31,780 nucleotides of DNA from Anaerolineales bacterium (GTDB lineage Bacteria > Chloroflexota > Anaerolineae > Anaerolineales > Anaerolineaceae): the NCBI GenBank assembly GCA_020060485.1, contig JAGVAB010000132.1, forward strand, positions 1-31,780, given 5' to 3'. Position numbers and translations under genes: made by a program. This document shows positions 1 through 5,901 of this stretch, one piece after another; position 1 is the first letter of the stretch, and every line of letters begins with the position of its first letter. The notes under the pieces are model-generated. The model was not told where the DNA came from. It did no database searches and worked only from the letters and a program-made list of their open reading frames with translations.

Positions 1-28
1 CTTCATAGGCCGGGGGAGGAAAAGAAAC

Positions 29-71
29 GTGCGGTGTTGAGCAGCGGCTTCGCCGCTGCTCAACACCGCAC
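29..71. repeat. Perfect 20-bp inverted repeat (hairpin)
   Basis: Arms 29-48 and 52-71 are exact reverse complements with a TTC loop. On the minus strand the stem is followed by a T-rich stretch (ACGTTTCTTTTCC), so it could terminate a minus-strand transcript leaving the window. On the plus strand it is followed by AAAAAG. No gene is visible between 1 and 315 apart from this hairpin. The rest of that stretch is non-coding leader of the ABC-F gene, with no convincing promoter. Confidence 0.6.
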
Positions 72-315
72 AAAAAGCTCCCCTTTCCGCAGAAGAATGA
101 ATTGGGATTCGTCACGAAAGCAGCGGGGAGGGGAGTTCGAGGGGTGGGGTGAAAAAACCCTGGTGATGCACAGACCGTCTTTCGTCCGGCCTTGTGCCAT
201 CAATAAAAGAAACAAATGGAAAATTAACTTTGAGAAAGCCATGTTGATTCCCCGTTCAACTCATCCTCAATCTTTGATTTTGTAGTATATTTGCTTGCGC
301 AAAGGAAAATGGATC

Positions 316-2160
316 ATGGCACTTATCAGCATGCAGGAAGTGAGCCTGGGTTTTGGCGGGCCGCTGCTTCTGGAAGAGATCAATCTGCAAGTAGAAGCCG
401 GCGAGCGGCTGGGTCTGCTGGGCCGCAATGGCATGGGCAAGACCAGCCTGCTGAAATTACTCAGCGGCGAGACTGCCCCCGATAGCGGCAGCATTGCCCG
501 TCAGCAAGATTTGCGCCTGGCCTACCTGCCGCAGGAAGTGCCGCAGGGCATGGGCGGCCTGGTGAGCGAAATCGTCGCTGGCGGCCTGGACGGCATTCCC
601 CTCACCCCGGAAGAACGCGATGCTCCCTGGCAGCGACAGCTTCAGGTGGAGAACATGCTTTCGCGCATGCAGCTCAACCCGCATGCTGAATTTGACACCC
701 TTTCGGCGGGTATGAAGCGCCGCGTGCTGCTGGCGCGCGGCCTGGTATGCAGTCCGGACCTGCTCCTGCTGGATGAACCCACCAATCACCTGGACATTGA
801 ATCGATCCGCTGGCTGGAAGATTTTCTGGCGCGCTGGAATGGTGCGCTGGTCTTTGTGACTCATGACCGGGTTTTTCTGCAAAGACTGGCAAAGCGCATC
901 ATCGAACTGGACCGCGGACGATTGTTCGACTGGAACTGTGACTATCCAACCTTCATCGAACGTAAAGAGGCCATGCTCGCATCTGAGCAGACCCAGAATG
1001 CCCTGTTTGACAAGAAGCTGGCCCAGGAAGAAGCCTGGATTCGGCGCGGCATTGAAGCGCGCCGCACACGTAACGAAGGCCGCGTGCGCGCCTTGCAGCG
1101 CCTGCGTGAGATGCGCCGCGAGCGGCGCGAACGGCCAGGCAAAGTGCGCATGCAGATCCAGGCTGACCGGCGCTCCGGGCGGCTGGTGACCGAAGCCGAG
1201 GGCGTGTGCTTTGCGTACGACGGGCGTCCTGTGCTGCGTAATTTCACCACTACCATCCAGCGTGGTGACAAGGTCGGCATCCTCGGTCCCAACGGCTCTG
1301 GCAAGACCACCCTGCTGCGCCTGCTGATCGGCGAGCTTGCCCCGCAGGCGGGCAGCCTGCGGCTGGGCGTAAATCTGGAGGTGGCCTATTTTGACCAGCT
1401 GCGCGCCCAACTGGACGAGAGCCAGTCTGTGCTCAATAACGTTGGACAGGGACGTGACACGATTACGATCAACGGCAAAGAACGTGCCCTGATCAGTTAC
1501 TTGCAGGATTTTCTGTTTGAGCCGGAGCGGGTGCATGCCCCCATCAGCGCCCTTTCGGGCGGCGAGCGCAACCGCTTGCTGCTGGCGCGCCTGTTGGCCC
1601 AACCGGCCAACCTGCTCATTCTGGATGAACCGACCAACGATCTGGATATTGATACGCTGGAAGTGCTTGAAGACCTGCTGCTGGATTACCCCGGCACGCT
1701 GCTGCTGGTCAGCCATGACCGCGCCTTCCTCAACAATCTGGTGACCAGCTTGCTGGTTCTGGACGGTAGTGGGCAGGTGCAGGAATTTGCAGGGGATTAT
1801 GATGACTGGCTGCGCTGGTGCGCAGAGAATGAAACGCCTGTGGCGGTCGAAAGCCGGGCACGCAAACCCGCCGCCCCGATGGAGGACAAACTCGCCGGGA
1901 GCGCGCCGCGCAAGCTCAGCTACAATGAGAAGCGCACCCTGCAGGCGCAGCAGCGCGAGCTGGCCGAACTGCCCCAGCGCATTGAGCAACTGGAGGGTGA
2001 GCAGCATCAACTGGTAACAGCCATGGCCTCTCCTGAATTTTACCAGCAGGAGGAAACGGCTATTGCCCAGGCTGCCAGCCGGTTGAAGGAACTGGGGACA
2101 GAACTGGCGACTGCTTATCAACGCTGGGAGGAACTGGAAAGCCTGGATTTTTCAGACTGA
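316..2160 (+). CDS. uup: ABC-F family ATPase, Uup-like
   Basis: A soluble protein of 614 residues with two ABC nucleotide-binding domains and no membrane segment, which is typical of the ABC-F class that works on ribosomes or, for Uup, on nucleic acid intermediates, rather than in transport. Walker A motifs are GRNGMGKTS and GPNGSGKTT. Walker B motifs are LLLLDEPTNHLD and LLILDEPTNDLD. The second signature is canonical (LSGGE), but the first reads LSAGM. A charged linker rich in Arg and Glu lies between the domains, and the last ~100 residues form a predicted coiled coil like the Uup C-terminal domain. The start was set at ATG 316 because AAAGGAAA lies 7 nt upstream; an in-frame TTG at 295 has no such site. 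The gene stands alone and ends in a clear terminator. Uup is the best family match; an antibiotic-resistance ABC-F is less likely. Confidence 0.93.
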   Translation: MALISMQEVSLGFGGPLLLEEINLQVEAGERLGLLGRNGMGKTSLLKLLSGETAPDSGSIARQQDLRLAYLPQEVPQGMGGLVSEIVAGGLDGIPLTPEERDAPWQRQLQVENMLSRMQLNPHAEFDTLSAGMKRRVLLARGLVCSPDLLLLDEPTNHLDIESIRWLEDFLARWNGALVFVTHDRVFLQRLAKRIIELDRGRLFDWNCDYPTFIERKEAMLASEQTQNALFDKKLAQEEAWIRRGIEARRTRNEGRVRALQRLREMRRERRERPGKVRMQIQADRRSGRLVTEAEGVCFAYDGRPVLRNFTTTIQRGDKVGILGPNGSGKTTLLRLLIGELAPQAGSLRLGVNLEVAYFDQLRAQLDESQSVLNNVGQGRDTITINGKERALISYLQDFLFEPERVHAPISALSGGERNRLLLARLLAQPANLLILDEPTNDLDIDTLEVLEDLLLDYPGTLLLVSHDRAFLNNLVTSLLVLDGSGQVQEFAGDYDDWLRWCAENETPVAVESRARKPAAPMEDKLAGSAPRKLSYNEKRTLQAQQRELAELPQRIEQLEGEQHQLVTAMASPEFYQQEETAIAQAASRLKELGTELATAYQRWEELESLDFSD

Positions 2161-2224
2161 GGGTTTGCAGCGTCCATATTGGCAGACATGGCAGGAGATG
2201 CCTCGGCAGGCTCGGCCAGCCAGT

Positions 2225-2256
2225 CACCGCACCCCGGATTACAGGTGCGGTGTTTT
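2225..2256 (+). terminator. Rho-independent terminator of the ABC-F gene
   Basis: A 9-bp perfect stem (CACCGCACC / GGTGCGGTG) with a 10-nt loop is followed directly by TTTT, 65 nt after the ABC-F stop codon. Confidence 0.75.
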
Positions 2257-2260
2257 GATG

Positions 2261-2301
2261 ATCAAACCGTGCACTGAGCTTGCCGAAGTCACAGGTTTGA
2301 T
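2261..2301. repeat. Hairpin element with variant GAGCTTGCCGA loop
   Basis: Outer arms ATCAAACC (2261-2268) and GGTTTGAT (2294-2301) pair perfectly. A four-by-four internal loop follows, then three inner pairs (ACT/AGT) enclose the 11-nt loop GAGCTTGCCGA. This is one base from the GAGCTTGTCGA loop of the hairpins at 15322 and 19030. It lies between the convergent ABC-F and XRE genes. Confidence 0.6.
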
Positions 2302-2318
2302 TTCGAGAAAAGAATGGC

Positions 2319-2906
2319 TTACTTGAGAAAAGGGAGGCTTAGTAAATACTTGTGCGGTTTGTCGGTCAACACGCGGATCGTGTTGATCACGCCCTGGCTG
2401 AAACAGAATATGCCAATTGCCGCCATGATCCACATGCCGATGAAGGGAAAAATCCCCATCAGAAGCAAATCAGGTTGTCCGGGTTCTCTGAAGGTCATCA
2501 TCGCCAGCAGGGGCAGCCCGAAGATCAAAAAGGCTGCTCCGGCAAACAGCACCAGGGTGGTTGTGATCTGGAAGTTAAGCACGTCCCGCCCGTGCCGGTC
2601 GATCTTGTAACTTTGCTTTTTCTTTGCCGACCAGATCAAAAGCGGGATGAGCACGATGCAAAAAACGCTGCTAAGATGCAAAGCTGCCAGCCAGAAATTT
2701 TCGTTGCTGAGACTGCTCTCATTGAAATTGAAATCGAGGATATTACTGAGACTGTTGCGGGTGAATGGGCGCGGTTCCACCTCGCCGCTTTCAATGCGCT
2801 GGATGGTACGGGTGCTGACTTCGCAGTATTCGGCAAGCTGCTCCTGGGTGAGACCTTTTTGCTGCCGCATTTCGGCAACTTTTAAACCAAGATCGGGTTG
2901 ATCCAT
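2319..2906 (-). CDS. XRE-family regulator with DUF4870-like membrane domain
   Basis: 195 residues. Positions ~8-62 form a Cro/CI-type helix-turn-helix (LGLKVAEMRQQKGLTQEQLA, then STRTIQRIESGEVEPR). The C-terminal half has about three hydrophobic segments and the phrase GRDVLNFQIT, which resembles the conserved start of DUF4870/Tic20-like domains. The protein is therefore probably a membrane-tethered DNA-binding protein; the signal it senses is unknown. The start at 2906 is chosen because AAAGGAGT lies 7-8 nt upstream, while the longer open frame to 2993 adds no conserved sequence and would cover the promoter. A perfect dyad (2959-2976) sits upstream of a TATGAT -10 candidate, so autoregulation is likely. 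It converges on the ABC-F gene. Confidence 0.88.
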   Translation of the reverse strand: MDQPDLGLKVAEMRQQKGLTQEQLAEYCEVSTRTIQRIESGEVEPRPFTRNSLSNILDFNFNESSLSNENFWLAALHLSSVFCIVLIPLLIWSAKKKQSYKIDRHGRDVLNFQITTTLVLFAGAAFLIFGLPLLAMMTFREPGQPDLLLMGIFPFIGMWIMAAIGIFCFSQGVINTIRVLTDKPHKYLLSLPFLK

Positions 2907-2958
2907 TGCAAACTCCTTTTGTTTTTCTTTATCATAGGAGATGCAGTCAAAAATGACC

Positions 2959-2987
2959 ATGTCGTCTGGACGACATTCGCACGACAT
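2959..2987 (-). promoter_or_regulatory. Dyad operator candidate upstream of the XRE gene
   Basis: ATGTCGTC (2959-2966) and GACGACAT (2969-2976) form a perfect 8-bp dyad with a 2-nt spacer. A third half-site, CACGACAT (2980-2987), is in direct repeat 11 bp away. The -10 candidate TATGAT of the XRE gene lies at 2936-2931 on the minus strand, which puts the dyad at or just upstream of the -35 region. Operator function is inferred from the symmetry and location. Confidence 0.6.
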
Positions 2988-3031
2988 TTCCAAAATTTAG
3001 CAGAATCTGATTGCGTTCAATGCATAGTTGT

Positions 3032-3832
3032 TTATAGAAAGATCTCCGGCTGCTTGCGCTCTGTGCAGGTGCGGAACAGGCGTTCTGCAAGGCTGATGAT
3101 GCGCTCATCACGCATCACTCGTGCGCCGGTTGGGCAGCTTTTGATGCAGGCACAGCACACGATACAATCCTGGCCTGTGGTTTGCACACTACCGTTGACG
3201 GTTACTGCCCCGGTCGGGCAGACCTCGGCACACACTCCGCACAGGGTGCAAAGCGCCTCCTCTGTTACCGGGGCAATATCGGAAGGCGGCATTGGATTGC
3301 GGTAGGGATGATTGCCGGGTACCGCCAGAGCAGGCAATTGTTCCAGAGTGCTTAAAACAGCCAGCTTTTTGCGAACCTGCCTGCCAAACTGCACTGCCTG
3401 GGTCAGGTCTTGCGCATCCGGGCGTCCCATTGCCAGGGGTTTTTCGGTGGTAGTATAGGAGTGTTCGCCGATGAAAGCGGCACCAGCTACGGGGATAAAG
3501 CCGGCTGTGTTTGCCAGATCAGACAATTCCAGCAAGGCATCTTCAAAAGCGCGGTTGCCATACACCACCACCAGCACGGCCGGCGTACAATTGCCCTTCA
3601 CGCGCTGCAATCGTTGTGCGGCCTCGGCCGGGATGCGGCCGGCATACACCGGCATACCGATCAGGGCCAGTTGGTGATCCATTTGCGCTGATTGGCGGTT
3701 GCGGGCATCTGGTGGAGTGAGATCAATGGTTTCACTGTGTGCTGCCTGCAAACCTTCAGCCACAGCTTTCAAAATGGTGCGCGTGGTGCCCGTGGGTGAA
3801 AAATATACCAGTTTCAACGTGTCAATTTGCAT
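3032..3832 (-). CDS. EFR1-type flavodoxin/ferredoxin fusion
   Basis: 266 residues. The N-terminus has a flavodoxin FMN-phosphate loop (YFSPTGTTRT, residues ~8-17). The C-terminal third carries two four-cysteine clusters of the bacterial ferredoxin kind (CTLCGVCAEVCPTG and CIVCCACIKSCPTG), expected to bind two [4Fe-4S] clusters. This matches the EFR1 family of putative electron-transfer proteins, cytoplasmic, partner unknown. The start at 3832 places the flavodoxin motif at the usual distance from the N-terminus. It overlaps the end of the upstream GNAT-like gene by 11 nt, so the two are almost certainly co-translated. A further in-frame extension upstream to 3925 lies wholly within that gene and is rejected. 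Confidence 0.88.
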   Translation of the reverse strand: MQIDTLKLVYFSPTGTTRTILKAVAEGLQAAHSETIDLTPPDARNRQSAQMDHQLALIGMPVYAGRIPAEAAQRLQRVKGNCTPAVLVVVYGNRAFEDALLELSDLANTAGFIPVAGAAFIGEHSYTTTEKPLAMGRPDAQDLTQAVQFGRQVRKKLAVLSTLEQLPALAVPGNHPYRNPMPPSDIAPVTEEALCTLCGVCAEVCPTGAVTVNGSVQTTGQDCIVCCACIKSCPTGARVMRDERIISLAERLFRTCTERKQPEIFL

Positions 3833-4967
3833 GGCCTGTTTCTGAATCCAGGTGTTTGATGAAACAGCGGCGGCGTTTGTGCTGGCGCTTGTCAAAGAAT
3901 TTCCACTGCGCCTGCACCAGTTCATTGTTTTCCAGCTCAGGATTGGATTCCACGGATCGTATTCCGTATTGTCGGAATACTTTGAGCATCTTGTCCATCA
4001 AGATGGCATTGACCGCCTTACCCTGATACTCGCTCCTGACTGCCACCAGATACAGGTCTGCCCTGTCATTCTTTTTCAGTGCCCGCAGCAAGTGGATGAA
4101 GCCAAAGGGAAACAGTCTTCCTCCGCTGCGTTGTAGTGCCCGCGACAAGGAGGGCATGACAATGCCAAAAGCCACGACGCGGTTGTTCTCATCGAGCACA
4201 ATGGGCACAAAATCGGTGGAAATGAATCCAAAGTATTGTTTGGTATAAGCTTCAATCTGTTTTTGTGTCAGGTGCACAACCCCATACAGAGGCTCGTAGG
4301 CTTCGTTCAGAACGTCAAAGATCTGCGGCACATAGGGCAGCAGTTCCTTTTTATTGCGCGCTTCCAGCAGATGCAGCTTGTTGCGCCGCAGAACGATACC
4401 GGCGGCTCGGGCAATGGTCTCATTGGTCTCATCTGGCATATAGATTTCATACTCCACCCAGTCGATGTCCTTGACATAACCCGCCTTTTCCATGTGGGGC
4501 AGGTAATAGGGGTGGTTATAAATTGCTGCCAGGGTTCCCAGCTCTTCAAAGCCCTCCACCAGCATGCCTTCGCGGTCCATGTCGGTGAAGCCCAGCGGGC
4601 CATGCACGGCTGTCATGCCTTTTTCGTTTGCCCAATCCTCAACCATTTTGAGCAGCGCCGCTGACACGGCCGGATCATCCACGAAGTCCACCCAGCCAAA
4701 ACGCATATAGCGCTGACCCCATTTCTCAATGTGAGCGTGGTTGAGGATGGCAGCGATGCGCCCGACGATCTTCCCGTCCGAGTAGGCCAGCCAATAGCGC
4801 GCCTCACAGTGATCAAAAGCGGGGTTCCTGTCCCGGCGCAGGGTGTTGACTTCATCCGAGACCAAGTTGGGAACCCAGCAGGGGTTGTCGCGGTACAGCC
4901 AATAGGGAAAACGAATGAAAGCTTTCAAATCCCTTAAATTCTTTACTTCCTTGATTTCTACCGGCAT
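3822..4967 (-). CDS. Conserved GNAT-like protein of unknown function
   Basis: 381 residues, cytoplasmic. It resembles a widespread uncharacterised family of ~370-390 residues with a GNAT-like fold. Recognisable blocks include the N-terminal IRFPYWLYRDNPCWVPNL, FGWVDFVDD, GPLGFTDMDREGMLVEGF near the middle, and FPFGFIHLLRALKK followed by VRSEYQGKAVNAILMDKM, which resembles the acetyl-CoA loop region. The C-terminus is strongly basic (KRRR). The substrate is unknown. ATG 4967 has AAAGGAC upstream, and a promoter (TTGTCT, 17 nt, TATAAT) sits at 5031-5003. The 3' end overlaps the EFR1 gene by 11 nt, so the two products may act together. The family match is strong, but assignment of an acetyltransferase reaction is only inferred. 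Confidence 0.85.
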   Translation of the reverse strand: MPVEIKEVKNLRDLKAFIRFPYWLYRDNPCWVPNLVSDEVNTLRRDRNPAFDHCEARYWLAYSDGKIVGRIAAILNHAHIEKWGQRYMRFGWVDFVDDPAVSAALLKMVEDWANEKGMTAVHGPLGFTDMDREGMLVEGFEELGTLAAIYNHPYYLPHMEKAGYVKDIDWVEYEIYMPDETNETIARAAGIVLRRNKLHLLEARNKKELLPYVPQIFDVLNEAYEPLYGVVHLTQKQIEAYTKQYFGFISTDFVPIVLDENNRVVAFGIVMPSLSRALQRSGGRLFPFGFIHLLRALKKNDRADLYLVAVRSEYQGKAVNAILMDKMLKVFRQYGIRSVESNPELENNELVQAQWKFFDKRQHKRRRCFIKHLDSETGHAN

Positions 4968-5002
4968 GATATTGTCCTTTATTCAATCCGAAAAAAAGAA
5001 AA

Positions 5003-5031
5003 ATTATACAAGAGCAGATGGCGGCAGACAA
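5003..5031 (-). promoter_or_regulatory. Sigma-70 promoter of the GNAT-like/EFR1 operon
   Basis: On the minus strand TTGTCT (5031-5026) and a perfect TATAAT (5008-5003) are separated by 17 nt. The expected start site is near 4996, about 30 nt before ATG 4967. Confidence 0.65.
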
Positions 5032-5118
5032 CTGCGGCCTGAACCCTAGTCTTCATTATAGTCAAAAAGAATAGCAGTGACGGCACTGAAAACGGCCAAA
5101 AGATGGAAAGTTTAAAAG

Positions 5119-5742
5119 TCACTCGACAAGGCATTGTCCGGCTTTACACCCACACCGCTCTCTCGGGCCATAACCGGACCAATGAAGGGGCGCATGCAGG
5201 TTGTTGGCGCAGCCCACGAACGGCACCCCGCTGCCCGAAAGATCACGGCAATCGGCATTGGCCTGGCAGTACAGCGGGTCGCGCAGATATGCTGCCGGCG
5301 GAGAGATGCCTGCAATTCTCTTGACGGCCGCATCCACTTCCACGCTGACCCGGCTTTCCGTTGGGTTGGCATGGCGAAAGTTGCAGTTCTCTGAAACCCA
5401 AAAGGTCACCGTCCAGCCAGTGTCTGTTTTCTCAACCTGGTATTCGATGCATTTGCCGATGCCATCCTGGGGAAAAAACAGCGGGGTATTACAGCCCCCG
5501 CATTGCGCATAGGTTTCCACAAAATTGAACACTGCCCCATCTGATAATGCTGTGAGCAGCGGACAGGCCTGATGGTCAGCGCAGACACGATCCAGACATT
5601 GGGTTTCAGGCATTTCGCCGCATAGCATTTCGATAACTTCAGACCTGGGAACGATATTGTCAGCAGAAGGCCCGCTTTGTGAGCGGCACCCTGCGGTGAG
5701 TGTCAACAGGATGAATATCGTTAAGGCCAGAGACTTTCGCAT
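5119..5742 (-). CDS. Cys-rich lipoprotein, function unknown
   Basis: 207 residues. The N-terminus is a lipoprotein signal peptide (MRKSLALTIFILLTLTAGC) with lipobox LTAGC, so Cys19 would be lipidated and the protein anchored outside the cytoplasmic membrane. The mature part holds 14 further cysteines. The C-terminal block (YC, DC, GC then RCGCKAGQC) looks like a small disulfide-bonded domain. ATG 5742 is preferred over an upstream codon at 5772 because GGAAAGGA is well placed and the signal peptide then begins at the start. Upstream, three alternating TTCCAA/TTGGAA half-sites suggest a specific regulator. It lies 150 nt from the next gene on the same strand and is divergent from the MalT-type regulator at 5902. 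I do not recognise the family. Confidence 0.8.
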   Translation of the reverse strand: MRKSLALTIFILLTLTAGCRSQSGPSADNIVPRSEVIEMLCGEMPETQCLDRVCADHQACPLLTALSDGAVFNFVETYAQCGGCNTPLFFPQDGIGKCIEYQVEKTDTGWTVTFWVSENCNFRHANPTESRVSVEVDAAVKRIAGISPPAAYLRDPLYCQANADCRDLSGSGVPFVGCANNLHAPLHWSGYGPRERCGCKAGQCLVE

Positions 5743-5754
5743 CGTTTTGATCCT

Positions 5755-5782
5755 TTCCAAATTTTGGAACAATATTCCAAAA
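5755..5782 (-). promoter_or_regulatory. Overlapping TTCCAA/TTGGAA dyads upstream of the lipoprotein gene
   Basis: TTCCAA (5755-5760), TTTTGGAA (5762-5769) and TTCCAAAA (5775-5782) form two overlapping dyads; the second has perfect 8-bp arms and a 5-nt spacer. They lie just upstream of ATG 5742 in the divergent region shared with the regulator gene at 5902. An operator is inferred. Confidence 0.5.
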
Positions 5783-5883
5783 GAAAAATCAACTGCCAGG
5801 ATGGATTATGCCACTTTTGAACATGTTTTGCCAGCGGGTCACCAGAATCGCCAGTCCCAAATCCTTCATCCCGACGCCCATTT

Positions 5884-5892
5884 TGTTATAAT
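5884..5892 (+). promoter_or_regulatory. Extended -10 promoter of the MalT-type regulator
   Basis: The sequence is a perfect extended -10 (TGTTATAAT). Only 9 nt separate it from ATG 5902, which places the expected start site at or within a few bases of the start codon. No Shine-Dalgarno sequence is present, so the mRNA is probably leaderless. No good -35 hexamer is visible at 17 nt, as is common for extended -10 promoters. Confidence 0.7.
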
Positions 5893-5901
5893 GGCTGCAT
5901 C

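Noticed and set aside
457..2121. Long minus-strand open frame (554 aa) opposite the ABC-F gene
   Set aside because: It lies antisense to an intact ABC-F gene, has low-complexity Gln/Ala/Arg-rich translation and no recognisable motif. High GC in the codon third position keeps the opposite frame open.
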